Origin: Pelosinus sp. IPA-1
GTDB lineage: Bacteria; Bacillota; Negativicutes; DSM-13327
DNA length: 64,000 nt
Assembly: GCF_030269905.1 (NCBI RefSeq)
Contig: NZ_BSVC01000008.1
Span: forward strand, 223,857 to 287,856
Direction: 5' to 3'
The first letter of the stretch is position 1. Each line of letters starts with the position of its first letter. The notes under the pieces are model-generated. The model had not been told where the DNA came from, ran no database searches, and was given only the letters and a program-made list of their open reading frames with translations. Positions 45,195 to 54,006 of the stretch are shown one piece after another. Made by a program: the position numbers and the translations under genes.

Positions 45195-45725
45195 CTATTT
45201 CATTTCTGCCGAGGAAAAGTCAAATACTATTAAAACAATAATTGTAATTAATAAGCAAATTATCCATGCTCGCAATGGACTTTCATAATGCAGCCTGATA
45301 ATTGGAAACATGGCAAAATCCAGAATAGAGGAACAGAACCATGACCAGTTATTTTTATAAGACATACCACCTATTACATTGTCGATCAATTCTAGGCTGC
45401 TAAAGAGTAAAATCCATAAGGCGATATAACCATTGGATCTACCTTTACGATTAAAAGGAAAATTTGATAGATAGATAAATGTTGCCGATGGTAATATAAC
45501 ATAACTATTGATCAATTCGACTGTTGTTTGTGTTTTTACAAGAGCATCTGGCTGATAATTCCAAAGTATATGATGGTATGTTAAAAAGCTAGCACCTAGG
45601 TTGATAACCATAATAAATAAGACTGTTGAATAATAATTTTCTCGGTTTTTCCAATCACCCCACTTCCATACGGCTAAGAGAAACCCAAAAACAAGAAAAA
45701 TCCTAAAAAATAAAATATACCACAT
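45195..45725 (-). CDS. CBO0543-type membrane protein
   Basis: The product is 176 residues with about five hydrophobic helices (FFRIFLVFGFLLAVWKWGDW and others). The segment SWFCSSILDFAMFPIIRLHYESPLRAW matches the conserved Trp and FPIIRLHYxxP pattern I associate with the CBO0543 family, which has no known function. It is inner-membrane. The ribosome site upstream is GGAAGGAAT. Monocistronic. Confidence 0.72.
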   Translation of the reverse strand: MWYILFFRIFLVFGFLLAVWKWGDWKNRENYYSTVLFIMVINLGASFLTYHHILWNYQPDALVKTQTTVELINSYVILPSATFIYLSNFPFNRKGRSNGYIALWILLFSSLELIDNVIGGMSYKNNWSWFCSSILDFAMFPIIRLHYESPLRAWIICLLITIIVLIVFDFSSAEMK

Positions 45726-45947
45726 TTAGATTCCTTCCTTAATAGATTGTTAGATTTCTAGGCTACCTATAAAACTTACCCTATTCTAATTCTATTTTTA
45801 TAATCAACTTCTTATACCCTTAAGGTAATAAAGTTATTTTTCTTTTGGATAAAAAAATAGACAAATTTAGTATGGTATAAATAGTAAAAACTAATACTAT
45901 AGTGGTAACATGTAATCTACATTCTATACGAGTCGGGAGGAACAGGA

Positions 45948-46490
45948 ATGAAAAAATATGTTTGTATCATTTGTGGGTATGTTCATGAAGGGGAAGAACC
46001 ACCTGACAAATGTCCAGTTTGTAAAGCAAATAAAGATCAATTCAAGGAAATGACCGGAGATTTAGCTTGGGCAGATGAACACAGAATCGGGATTGCACGA
46101 AATATCCCTCCTGAACTGATGGATGGCCTGCGGGCTAACTTTCTTGGAGAATGCACGGAAGTTGGCATGTATTTGGCTATGTCCCGTCAAGCAGACCGCC
46201 AAGGATATCCTGAAGTAGCAGAAGCATATAAAAGAATTGCTTATGAGGAAGCTGAGCATGCTGCTAAGTTTGCTGAACTTTTAGGTGAGGTAGTCGTAGC
46301 GGATACAAAAGCGAATTTAAGTGCAAGAGTGGAAGCTGAATATGGAGCTTGTGAAGGCAAAAAGAAGCTAGCCGTATTGGCCAAAGAAAAGAATCTTGAT
46401 GCGATCCATGATACAGTACATGAGATGTGTAAAGATGAAGCTAGACATGGGTGTGCTTTTAAGGGCTTACTCGATAGATACTTTAAATAA
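45948..46490 (+). CDS. Reverse rubrerythrin (NADH peroxidase)
   Basis: The product is 180 residues. The N-terminal rubredoxin-type site is Cys6-x2-Cys9 and Cys22-x2-Cys25. A four-helix ferritin-like domain with [30 protein letters not shown] and KDEARHG supplies the di-iron ligands. The rubredoxin-first order marks reverse rubrerythrin, an oxygen and peroxide reductase of anaerobes. It is cytosolic. CGGGAGGAAC precedes the ATG. A DUF1540 gene follows 13 bases later in the same operon. Confidence 0.92.
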   Translation: MKKYVCIICGYVHEGEEPPDKCPVCKANKDQFKEMTGDLAWADEHRIGIARNIPPELMDGLRANFLGECTEVGMYLAMSRQADRQGYPEVAEAYKRIAYEEAEHAAKFAELLGEVVVADTKANLSARVEAEYGACEGKKKLAVLAKEKNLDAIHDTVHEMCKDEARHGCAFKGLLDRYFK

Positions 46491-46503
46491 AGGAGATATT
46501 GAT

Positions 46504-46824
46504 ATGGTAAAAATTAGCTGTGAAGTAACAAATTGTTCTCATAATAAAACAGGCGTCTGTTACGCCAACTGTGTTGATATCGTTGGTAGTTCTGCGTTGA
46601 AAGACTACGACACCTGTTGTGGTTCCTTTTTAAATAAACTTCATTATGCAGAATTAACAAATAATACATTGAGTTCAGGCTCTTGTGATTGCTTGAAATG
46701 TACTGTTGAGAATTGTAGTTTTAATAGTAATCATTTATGTACTTTAGGTAACATAAAGGTTAGTGGCGATCATGCTGAATATCACACCCAAACAGAGTGT
46801 GATAGCTTTAAACTGACAAAATAG
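46504..46824 (+). CDS. Tandem DUF1540 small cysteine-rich protein
   Basis: The product is 106 residues with two similar Cys-rich modules: KISCEVTNCSHNKTGVCYA, then CDTCCGSF-like, and KCTVENCSFNSNHLCTLG, then ECDSF-like. This matches the DUF1540 pattern in small Firmicute proteins, likely a metal-binding fold. Coordinates start at the ATG with AAGGAG 8 bases upstream. It is cotranscribed with reverse rubrerythrin, suggesting an oxidative-stress or metal role, which is inference. Confidence 0.85.
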   Translation: MVKISCEVTNCSHNKTGVCYANCVDIVGSSALKDYDTCCGSFLNKLHYAELTNNTLSSGSCDCLKCTVENCSFNSNHLCTLGNIKVSGDHAEYHTQTECDSFKLTK

Positions 46825-46862
46825 ATGATTCTCCTTACCCTGAAAGAGTATCCTTAAACAAT

Positions 46863-46907
46863 AAAAATCCTGCCAGATTTCTGATGAGAATTCCGGCAGG
46901 ATTTTTT
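46863..46907 (+). terminator. Rho-independent terminator
   Basis: AAATCCTGCC-GA pairs with TTC-GGCAGGATTT and is followed by T, ending the reverse rubrerythrin operon. Confidence 0.85.
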
Positions 46908-46944
46908 ATTGAGATAAGATAAGAAAGTGTTCTAAATTTTATAA

Positions 46945-47421
46945 TTAAGGATTTGGCATCATAGGGCAACGTGGACCATCTGGATTCGGAACATGGGGAG
47001 GACGCAGTGCTTCAGCAACCGCTTTAGCTTGTTCTTCTGAAAGTTCAGCGGCTGTCTTTATGTCGTTGATAGAATCAGGGTGATTTTTGAACTTTTCTTT
47101 AAGGTAGGTATCTCGGTCTTCGGGGCTCATATCTTTCATTTTTTCCAGGTCAGCCCTTCGCTCAGTGTCTTTTTCTCTAAAGAAAATTTTAAGCTTGTTT
47201 ACTTGGTCTTGCGTAATCGTACCATCAGTGGCTAGTTTATCTAGAGCCTTGTTTATGTGTTGTTGCCTATCTTCGGGATGGGGGCGATCTTCTTGCATCA
47301 TACCTGGGCCTGGCATAGGACCCTGTTCCCCGCTATGGGCTAGGGCCAATGCCCCAAAAGATAGTGTAAGGCATCCCATAATTAATCCGCTAACGACTTT
47401 TTTTGCTACTTGTTGTTTCAT
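46945..47421 (-). CDS. Exported Spy/DUF2680-like protein
   Basis: The product is 158 residues. Signal peptide: KKVVSGLIMGCLTLSFGALALAHS. The mature part is Pro/Met-rich at both ends (GPMPGPGMMQEDRPHPED; GPRCPMMPNP) around a helical core (INKALDKLATDGTITQDQVNKLK). The core resembles small periplasmic DUF2680 and Spy/CpxP-like proteins. The ATG at 47421 has GGGGAG upstream; longer frames lack a site. It is next to a two-component system on the same strand but has its own TGTWACA direct-repeat box. Confidence 0.72.
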   Translation of the reverse strand: MKQQVAKKVVSGLIMGCLTLSFGALALAHSGEQGPMPGPGMMQEDRPHPEDRQQHINKALDKLATDGTITQDQVNKLKIFFREKDTERRADLEKMKDMSPEDRDTYLKEKFKNHPDSINDIKTAAELSEEQAKAVAEALRPPHVPNPDGPRCPMMPNP

Positions 47422-47472
47422 TTCATTCTCCCCTTTTGGTAATCTTCTTTGATTCTTATTATGAGGGAGAAA

Positions 47473-47490
47473 TGTTACAATTTTATTACA
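47473..47490 (-). promoter_or_regulatory. Candidate response-regulator box before the exported gene
   Basis: On the minus strand TGTAATA-N4-TGTAACA, two half-sites 11 bases apart. It matches the box at 49771 in 15 or more of 18 bases and lies 52 bases before the start. Confidence 0.5.
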
Positions 47491-47506
47491 TGAAATTGTA
47501 ATTTTT

Positions 47507-49009
47507 CTATATATTTTTCGCTTTAGTAAGATCGAACCAAAACTCGACTCCATCTGGGCGATTTTCCACACCATAGTCATTGCCATGTTGTTCTTGAATG
47601 GCCCGCACGATAGATAGACCTAAGCCATATCTGCCGTGTTCTCTAGTCCGGGCTTTGTCTACTTTATAGAAGCTTGTCCAGATTTTTTCTAAGCTTTCCT
47701 CTGGTATTGGTTGCCCCGAATTATAAACAAAGATCCTATAACCGTTTTCAGTGCCTTTTACAACTATTTTGATAACTTTCTGGTTTGTTGTGTGGTCAAT
47801 GGCATTAGTAAACAGGTTTAAGAAAACTTGTTCAATACGTAATTCATCACCGTTTACCAAGTAGTTATTCTCTAGATTGATCTCCAGTGTAATTTCTTTT
47901 TCTGTTAAAATAGTAAGGTATTTTTGGACCATGTCTTGTAATAATAGAGAAAGGTTGAAATCAGTTTTAGTAAGCTTAAAAAAACCAGATTCAATTTGTG
48001 ATAGATTCAGCAAATCTTTTACTAAGGCATCCATTCTTTCGGCCTCATCCATAATAACAGAACAATAATAGTTTTTACTAGCTTCATCTTGTGCGATATT
48101 TTCCTTCAATCCTTCGGCATATCCGAGAATGAGGGAGAGGGGGGTTTTTAGTTCATGAGATACATTGGAAACAAAATTTTTACGCATCGTATCCAGCTTT
48201 CTTTCTTTTTCAACATCTGCTAGCAGTTGTTGATTTTTTTTACTGAGTTCTGATATAGCGGTATCCAGTTGGTTAGATAAGTGATTAATATTTTTACCAA
48301 GTTCACCAATTTCGTCAGTACGATTGATGGTGCATTTCTGTGAGAAGTCAAGCTGGGACATGCTTTGTGCGATGCGATTAAGTTCTAGTATAGGGTGGGT
48401 AAAACGCTTGGCAAAGAAAAAAGCCCATATACAGCCTGCTAGTATGGATAATATGCCTGTAAATATAATAAACTGGGCAGCTACAGCAACGCTTTCTGAT
48501 ACCAAGGAAAGGGGCTGCTTTATGAGTAATAAATCTTCTTTGAGCATTTGGCGTCTGATCACCAGAAAATCGATTTTTAAGTCTGGATCTTGTTCAATTT
48601 CCAGTATCGTTCGGTTGTCGATAACTTCTCGATCTTTAATGAGAGGGGGTGGCTGGTGAGGAAAACGAGGGGGGGCTTTATCTGGGTTAGGGGGATCGGA
48701 AAAGTGCTTATGAAGCTCTTGATTTATGATAGGACCAAAGGAGCTATATTTGATATAGCCTTCCTTTGTAAAGATAAGAATTCCTGCACCAAGTGTATTG
48801 CTGACCCTTTCGAGTTCAAAGGATATTTCTTGGGGATTGCCTTGGTATAGATTATCTAAGTCCGTACTATTTGTTATCAGAACATCTTTCTTTTGCCAAA
48901 GATAAAATTTTTCTAAACCTATACGGGTTAAGCCTAACGACATGAGTACGAAAAACAATATAAGACCACTTAAGATGATAAAGAGTTTTTTACGAATGGA
49001 TAAAGTCAT
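47507..49009 (-). CDS. Sensor histidine kinase
   Basis: The product is 500 residues. TM1 is about 9-28, an extracytoplasmic sensor region about 30-170 (Pro-rich at 105-122), TM2 about 178-200, then HAMP (KRFTHPILELNRIAQSM). HisKA has His285 in SNVSHELKTPLSLILGYAEGL, and the ATPase domain has NLFTNAID, then HGRYGLGLSIVRAI. It phosphorylates the response regulator encoded upstream, whose stop codon overlaps this ATG by 4 bases. It likely senses envelope stress or a toxic compound, given the divergent exporter. Confidence 0.92.
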   Translation of the reverse strand: MTLSIRKKLFIILSGLILFFVLMSLGLTRIGLEKFYLWQKKDVLITNSTDLDNLYQGNPQEISFELERVSNTLGAGILIFTKEGYIKYSSFGPIINQELHKHFSDPPNPDKAPPRFPHQPPPLIKDREVIDNRTILEIEQDPDLKIDFLVIRRQMLKEDLLLIKQPLSLVSESVAVAAQFIIFTGILSILAGCIWAFFFAKRFTHPILELNRIAQSMSQLDFSQKCTINRTDEIGELGKNINHLSNQLDTAISELSKKNQQLLADVEKERKLDTMRKNFVSNVSHELKTPLSLILGYAEGLKENIAQDEASKNYYCSVIMDEAERMDALVKDLLNLSQIESGFFKLTKTDFNLSLLLQDMVQKYLTILTEKEITLEINLENNYLVNGDELRIEQVFLNLFTNAIDHTTNQKVIKIVVKGTENGYRIFVYNSGQPIPEESLEKIWTSFYKVDKARTREHGRYGLGLSIVRAIQEQHGNDYGVENRPDGVEFWFDLTKAKNI

Positions 49010-49671
49010 TTTTCAACCTCAAATCGGTATCCGTAACCTCTTATGGTCTGCACAAGAGTGCTTTTCTCTCCTAATTTTGTTCTAAGTCTGTTAATGTGAG
49101 TATCTACAGTGCGTAGGTCACCAAAATAATCATAGCTCCATACCTGATTTAAAATTTGCTGGCGACTTAAGGCCTTGCCGCTGTTTTCTGTTAAATAGGC
49201 TATCAGGTCATATTCTTTTGGACTTAGATCTAAAGATTGATCATCAATGGATACTTGGCGAGCCGTTGTATTGATTTGCAATCCGTTATACTCAGTGGCT
49301 TTTTCTCCTTCTATACGTCGAAACAAAGCGTTGACTCGCGCTGTTAGAACCTTAGGGCTAAAAGGCTTTGTGACATATTCGTCGGCGCCAATTTCAAAGG
49401 CAAACAGCTGATCCACTTCTTCCCCTTTCGCTGTAAGCATGATGATAGGAATATTACTTTTTTTCCTAACTTCTCTACACACCGTCCAGCCATCATGTTC
49501 TGGCATCATAACATCTAAAATAACTAAATCGATATGTTCCTGTGCCAAAAATTCTAGTGCGACACGTCCATTATCAGCTTCCAATGTGCTGTATCCTTCG
49601 CGCACTAAAAAATCAGCTATCAATTTTCTAATACGTACTTCATCATCAACAATTAAAATTGTTTTTTGCAA
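49006..49671 (-). CDS. OmpR-family response regulator
   Basis: The product is 221 residues. Receiver: Asp9-Asp10, phosphoacceptor Asp53 (VILDVMMP), Lys102 (TKPFSP). Winged helix: LSPKEYDLIAYLTENSGKALSRQQILNQVWSYDYFGDLRTVDTHINRLRTKLG. It overlaps the kinase gene by 4 bases as one operon. The promoter faces the MacA-like gene. The matching direct repeats at 49771 and 47473 are good candidates for its binding sites. Confidence 0.93.
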   Translation of the reverse strand: MQKTILIVDDEVRIRKLIADFLVREGYSTLEADNGRVALEFLAQEHIDLVILDVMMPEHDGWTVCREVRKKSNIPIIMLTAKGEEVDQLFAFEIGADEYVTKPFSPKVLTARVNALFRRIEGEKATEYNGLQINTTARQVSIDDQSLDLSPKEYDLIAYLTENSGKALSRQQILNQVWSYDYFGDLRTVDTHINRLRTKLGEKSTLVQTIRGYGYRFEVEK

Positions 49672-49770
49672 GAGGTCAACCTCCTTATTTACTATGGGGC
49701 TTAATTAGTTCTATTTTAGAATAAAGACTATCAAGTAAGATGTCAATGAATAGCTATATCTATAAGGTTT

Positions 49771-49788
49771 TGTAACAAAACTGTAACA
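49771..49788 (+). promoter_or_regulatory. Candidate response-regulator box, divergent promoter
   Basis: TGTAACAAAACTGTAACA, two identical TGTAACA half-sites 11 bases apart, the usual spacing for OmpR-family dimers. It lies 72 bases before the macA-like start and 100 before the regulator start. A TAATTAAAAT stretch downstream could be the -10. Confidence 0.55.
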
Positions 49789-49859
49789 ATTATCCTTCAT
49801 AATTAAAATCAGGTAATTAGTAGGTAAAATAAGGATGAAAGTAAGAAAGCGGTGATATT

Positions 49860-50936
49860 ATGATTTGGCAGAAAATAAAGCAATATAAAAAATCAATTAT
49901 ATTTGTTGTCCTTTTAGCATGTCTAGGGGGTGGTGGTGCATTATACTACAAAAAAAGCAGCACTCCTGTCGTTACAGGAACTAGGGTGACCATCGGGCGG
50001 GGGAATGTAATAGAAGCTATTTCTGCAACGGGAACTATTTCCGCAGTGAATTCAGTCGATATTAGCTCTCGGGTAACAGGACTGATTAGTGAAGTAAGAG
50101 TAAAAGAAAATGATATGGTCAAAAAGGGGCAGGTATTGGTTGTGCTGGATGACACTACGATCAAAGCACAAATTGCTCAATATCAAGCCCAAATGGAAAA
50201 TTATGCAGCTACTTATGAGCGTAGTAAAAAATTAGCAGCTATTGGTGCGGAGGCATTGCAGCAACTAGACACGGATCGTACCAATTACCTAGTAGCCCAA
50301 TCTACATATAATAGCAATGCATCCCAGTTAGGATATTATGTGATTACAGCACCAATTGACGGCATGGTAATTGGGACACCTACACCTGCGGGGCAGACCG
50401 TAGCTCAAGGGATTTCTACTCCCCAGGTCATCATGACTATCGCGGATATGTCAAAAATGCAAATTAAGGTTTTAGTGGATGAATCGGATATTGGTCGCGT
50501 GAAGATGGGGCAAGAGGTTTCTTTCACTGTGGATTCTTATACTACGCAAACCTTTACGGGAAAAGTAACACGTATTTCGCGGAGCGCAACTACCTCGTCT
50601 AACGTTGTATATTACCCAGTCTATGTCGACGTGGACTCTGCAGAAAATCTGTTATACCCAACGATGACTGCGAGAGTAACAATAAAAGCTGGAGAGAGCA
50701 AGAATGTATTGGTTGCCCCCTTAGCCGCTGTTAAGGAAGAAAAGGGACAAAAATACGTACAATTAGTAGTAAATGGTGCACAACAGAACACGCCAGTCAG
50801 TATTGGCTTGAGTGATGATGAAAAGGTAGAAATACGCAGTGGATTAAATGAAGGTGATGTCATTGTATTACCAGTAGCTAAAGCACGTACAACGACCACT
50901 ACTCAACAAAATCAAGGGCCACCACCTCCAATATAA
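49860..50936 (+). CDS. macA: MacA-like membrane-fusion protein of an ABC efflux system
   Basis: The product is 358 residues. The N-terminal anchor helix is about 14-31. The lipoyl-like half motifs flank a short coiled coil (VDISSRVTGLISEVRVKENDMVKKGQVLVVLDD, then YVITAPIDGMVI). Beta-barrel and membrane-proximal domains follow (NVLVAPLAAVKEEKGQKYV), and the tail is Pro-rich. It connects the permease to outer envelope layers. It is first in the operon with the ATPase and permease genes. Confidence 0.88.
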   Translation: MIWQKIKQYKKSIIFVVLLACLGGGGALYYKKSSTPVVTGTRVTIGRGNVIEAISATGTISAVNSVDISSRVTGLISEVRVKENDMVKKGQVLVVLDDTTIKAQIAQYQAQMENYAATYERSKKLAAIGAEALQQLDTDRTNYLVAQSTYNSNASQLGYYVITAPIDGMVIGTPTPAGQTVAQGISTPQVIMTIADMSKMQIKVLVDESDIGRVKMGQEVSFTVDSYTTQTFTGKVTRISRSATTSSNVVYYPVYVDVDSAENLLYPTMTARVTIKAGESKNVLVAPLAAVKEEKGQKYVQLVVNGAQQNTPVSIGLSDDEKVEIRSGLNEGDVIVLPVAKARTTTTTQQNQGPPPPI

Positions 50937-50951
50937 AGTGAGGAGAATAAT

Positions 50952-51662
50952 ATGACAATTCATTTAGAAAATGTCACAAAAGTCTATTCTATGGGAGATA
51001 CGATAGTACATGCATTGGCGGGGGTTAATTTAAAAATTGCTCATGGAGAATTGACGGCTATTATGGGCCCGTCAGGATCAGGAAAATCAACATTAATGAA
51101 CATCTTAGGATGTCTTGATATTCCTAGTAGTGGGTCTTATCGAATCGACGGGCAAGAAGTTGCAAAACTTAACGGTGACGAACTGGCAGCCACCCGCAAC
51201 AAGAAGATTGGTTTTGTATTTCAAAACTTCAATCTTTTGCCTCGAATGTCGGCTTTGCAAAATGTTGAGCTACCTATGGTTTATGCTGGTGTGGATAAAA
51301 AGGTACGAATGGAAACGGCGACTCAAGCACTTGCTATGGTTGGTCTAGAAGAACGTAAAGATCACCGACCGAATGAATTGTCGGGCGGTCAAAGACAACG
51401 GGTGGCAATTGCCAGGTCTCTAGTTAATAATCCAGCAATTATTATGGCTGATGAACCTACGGGTAATTTAGACACAAAATCGGGTAATGAAATTATGGAG
51501 ATTTTTTGTAATCTTAACAGCCAAGGGCGAACGATTATCTTAGTTACCCATGAACCTGAAATTGCTGCATTCACACGCCGGATCCTTCATGTCCGGGATG
51601 GCAAAATTGTTCGTGATGAAAAGGGGGAGGAGGCGAGAGTATGTTCTGGGAAAGCGTTTTAA
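50952..51662 (+). CDS. macB: MacB-type ABC transporter ATP-binding protein
   Basis: The product is 236 residues. Walker A GPSGSGKST (39-47), Q-loop FQNFNLLPRMSALQNVELP, signature LSGGQRQRVAIARSL, Walker B IIMADEPTGNLD, and the His switch VTHEPEI. It belongs to the LolD/MacB/FtsE group. It is separated from the MFP gene by 15 bases and overlaps the permease gene by 22 bases, so the three make one exporter. Confidence 0.92.
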   Translation: MTIHLENVTKVYSMGDTIVHALAGVNLKIAHGELTAIMGPSGSGKSTLMNILGCLDIPSSGSYRIDGQEVAKLNGDELAATRNKKIGFVFQNFNLLPRMSALQNVELPMVYAGVDKKVRMETATQALAMVGLEERKDHRPNELSGGQRQRVAIARSLVNNPAIIMADEPTGNLDTKSGNEIMEIFCNLNSQGRTIILVTHEPEIAAFTRRILHVRDGKIVRDEKGEEARVCSGKAF

Positions 51663-52858
51663 TTGCTTTTGAAGGGCTGAAAGCCAATAAGCTTCGCGCC
51701 ATCCTTACTATGCTCGGAATTATCATTGGTGTAGGTGCTGTTGTTGCCATGGTATCCCTTGGGCTCGGAGTGCAGCAAAAGGTGCAAAATTCCATTGCAG
51801 GCTTAGGGAGCAATCTTCTTATCGTTACGCCAGGATCGAATTCACCTTCAGGGGGAGTGCGTTTGGCGGCTGGATCGAATATCACGTTAACAAAGCAAGA
51901 TGGGAAAGCCATTAGTCAACAAGTAAGTGGAGTAAATGCTGTAGCACCTGCTGTTAGTCAACAATTCCAAATTATTTATGGAAATCAAAACTGGAAAACC
52001 AGTGTCCAGGGTACTACTCCCGAATTTTTAGCGATACGCAATTTTGAGGTTGCATCCGGGACGTTTTTTAGTACAAGTGACGAAGATACACGGGCACGAG
52101 TTGCTGTAATTGGTGAGACAGTAGCCACCAATTTATTTGGAGGGGTTAGTCCTGTAGGGCAGACGATACGCATCGGTCAGGCCCCTTTTCGCGTAATCGG
52201 TGTACTAGGCAGTAAGGGGCAGTCATCTATGGGCTCTGATCAGGATGATGTGATCATTGTACCTTTAACCACAGCGCAAGAGCGTCTTATGGGTATATCC
52301 TATGTACACAATATTAATATACAGGTTGAGAATGATGAAATTATGGATAAAGTGCAAGAAGACGTTGCTACATTACTCAGATCGCGTCATCACTTAGCTC
52401 AAAATACTACAGATGATTTTACAGTTCGTAATTTAACATCACTTATGACCACCATGAAAGAGACAACTGGGACCCTTACCTTATTTTTGGGAAGTGTTGC
52501 AGCAATTTCATTGCTAGTTGGTGGTATTGGTATTATGAATATCATGTTAGTTTCTGTAACAGAGCGGACTCGTGAAATAGGCATACGTAAAGCCCTGGGC
52601 GCAACTTATAAAAATATCTTGCTGCAATTTATCATAGAAGCCGTAGTGATTGGTGTCACCGGAGGATTATTAGGTATTTTTCTTGGCGTAGTAGGAGCTC
52701 GTATCGTTTCTCTGGTAGCAGGTTGGAATACAGTAATTTCTTACATTGCTATCTTTGGCGCATTTACTATTTCTGTTATGATTGGATTGTTTTTCGGAAT
52801 TTATCCTGCTCGTAAGGCTGCATTACTAGATCCTATTGATGCATTACGATATGAATAA
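51641..52858 (+). CDS. macB: MacB-type ABC transporter permease
   Basis: The product is 405 residues with the MacB/FtsX layout: N-terminal TM (ILTMLGIIIGVGAVVAMVSLGLG), a large extracytoplasmic domain about 45-270, then three C-terminal helices with MNIMLVSVTERTREIGIRKALGA and the GIYPARKAALLDPIDALRYE end. It forms a mechanotransmission-type exporter with the ATPase, whose gene it overlaps by 22 bases, and the MacA-like adaptor. Substrate unknown, likely a toxic peptide or drug. Confidence 0.92.
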   Translation: MFWESVLIAFEGLKANKLRAILTMLGIIIGVGAVVAMVSLGLGVQQKVQNSIAGLGSNLLIVTPGSNSPSGGVRLAAGSNITLTKQDGKAISQQVSGVNAVAPAVSQQFQIIYGNQNWKTSVQGTTPEFLAIRNFEVASGTFFSTSDEDTRARVAVIGETVATNLFGGVSPVGQTIRIGQAPFRVIGVLGSKGQSSMGSDQDDVIIVPLTTAQERLMGISYVHNINIQVENDEIMDKVQEDVATLLRSRHHLAQNTTDDFTVRNLTSLMTTMKETTGTLTLFLGSVAAISLLVGGIGIMNIMLVSVTERTREIGIRKALGATYKNILLQFIIEAVVIGVTGGLLGIFLGVVGARIVSLVAGWNTVISYIAIFGAFTISVMIGLFFGIYPARKAALLDPIDALRYE

Positions 52859-52879
52859 ATAATATTAGTCTAAAGTATG

Positions 52880-52918
52880 AAAAAATCTCTTGTAGAATAA
52901 TCTACAAGAGATTTTTTT
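52880..52918 (+). terminator. Rho-independent terminator
   Basis: AAATCTCTTGTAGA pairs with TCTACAAGAGATTT and is followed by TTTTT. Repeat copy 3 begins 3 bases later. Confidence 0.9.
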
Positions 52919-52921
52919 ACG

Positions 52922-53016
52922 GAATCAGAAAGTATAACACTTCCTTGATTCCAAGTAAGAACGACTAAGGCTTCTGCCTGCGTCTGAGGACTGCCCTAAG
53001 CCAAGTCTTTTCTTAT
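52922..53016 (+). repeat. Interspersed structured repeat, copy 3
   Basis: A 95-base copy. The first hairpin, GGAATCA and AAGT pairing with ACTT and TGATTCC, is kept. The central block is nearly identical to copy 2 (one C-to-T in GCGTCCGAG). The second hairpin is altered, with GACTGCCCTAAGCCAAGTC and one base missing. It lies between convergent genes. Confidence 0.85.
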
Positions 53017-53022
53017 GCTGAT

Positions 53023-53643
53023 TTAGCTTCTTCCTACAGAGTGGTAAGTTGCTGGATGGTAAGCATCACCAATTCCTCGTATAGCGACGATTGTCCAGTC
53101 GCCATCTCCATCCCTTTCTAGATCTACTTTGAATCGCTGTCCAGTTTCATTTTTTATTACTTGAACAGTGGCTTGATTATTCGATTGAAAAAGAAGTCTA
53201 AAGGAATCGTTGTACTGATCAAATCCATAACTGGAAGCAAGGGATTTTGTAACAGATACAGCACTGTTGCTATAGTAGGCATAATCGTCCCAATCGTTAT
53301 AACGATTGTTATCATTCCTATAATAGATTTTTCCATCTTTATATAAAGCTTGGTTATCATCTGAACCAGGCCAACTGCGATCGTGCTTATGCCAGCCATA
53401 GTTATCTCTGAGCTGTAAAGGGTAATCGCTATCTGCTGTAACTACTCTTTGATCATTACTAGTAACTAGTGTTGTTTGTTCTGTTGTAGTAGGAGGTGTT
53501 GTAGGATTTTCAGCAGCAAAAGTTTTTGCAACGGGGATACCAGGGATCGCAACGCCTGTCATAATGGCGGCTCCTGCTAACGCTGCAGCATAATGCTTAT
53601 ACTTGCGGCGCAGCATTTTGCGTTTTGATAATTTTCTTTCCAT
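53023..53643 (-). CDS. Exported hypothetical protein
   Basis: The product is 206 residues. A basic N-terminus (ERKLSKRKMLRRKYK), a hydrophobic segment and VAKTFAAENP mark a signal peptide. The mature protein has a Thr/Pro linker, then a Tyr/Asp/Asn-rich stretch (YYRNDNNRYNDWDDYAYYSN) and a beta-rich end. The latter, ATVQVIKNETGQRFKVDLERDGDGDWTIVAIRG, looks like an exported PepSY-like strand. The start at 53643 has AAGGAGG upstream. Not recognised as a known family. Convergent with the MacB operon. Confidence 0.72.
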   Translation of the reverse strand: MERKLSKRKMLRRKYKHYAAALAGAAIMTGVAIPGIPVAKTFAAENPTTPPTTTEQTTLVTSNDQRVVTADSDYPLQLRDNYGWHKHDRSWPGSDDNQALYKDGKIYYRNDNNRYNDWDDYAYYSNSAVSVTKSLASSYGFDQYNDSFRLLFQSNNQATVQVIKNETGQRFKVDLERDGDGDWTIVAIRGIGDAYHPATYHSVGRS

Positions 53644-53700
53644 ATAATCATCCTCCTTTAAAGTTTTATTTTTAGTTTGCCATGTTATCATCGTTGCCAT

Positions 53701-54006
53701 CCATGGAAAAATAAAGCGAAAGTAAAAGTAAGAAATAGTTAATTTAAAAATTAATTAATTTTTAAATATTGTAGAAGGATTTTAAGCCTGCCCTGTAGAA
53801 TCTATAGATAAATAAAATTTCAATGTAACTAAGGGCTCGAGATATAAATCCTACGTCTTAAATTATCTGTATTTTTAGAAAAGACAGATAATTGCCGATA
53901 TAAGAAAAAATTTTATATATGGCTACATGCCAGAAGTAGGTGATAGGGGTAAAAGAAAAATTGTAGGATCCTGATTACAGAGATAAAAGAGGAGGAGGAT
54001 TTTTCA
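53701..54006. other. AT-rich intergenic region before the sugar transporter
   Basis: Between the divergent exported-protein and chvE-like genes. A perfect inverted repeat AATTATCTGT/ACAGATAATT lies at 53861-53893 (loop 13). It could be an operator for the sugar transporter operon or a small hairpin. No gene is seen. Confidence 0.4.
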
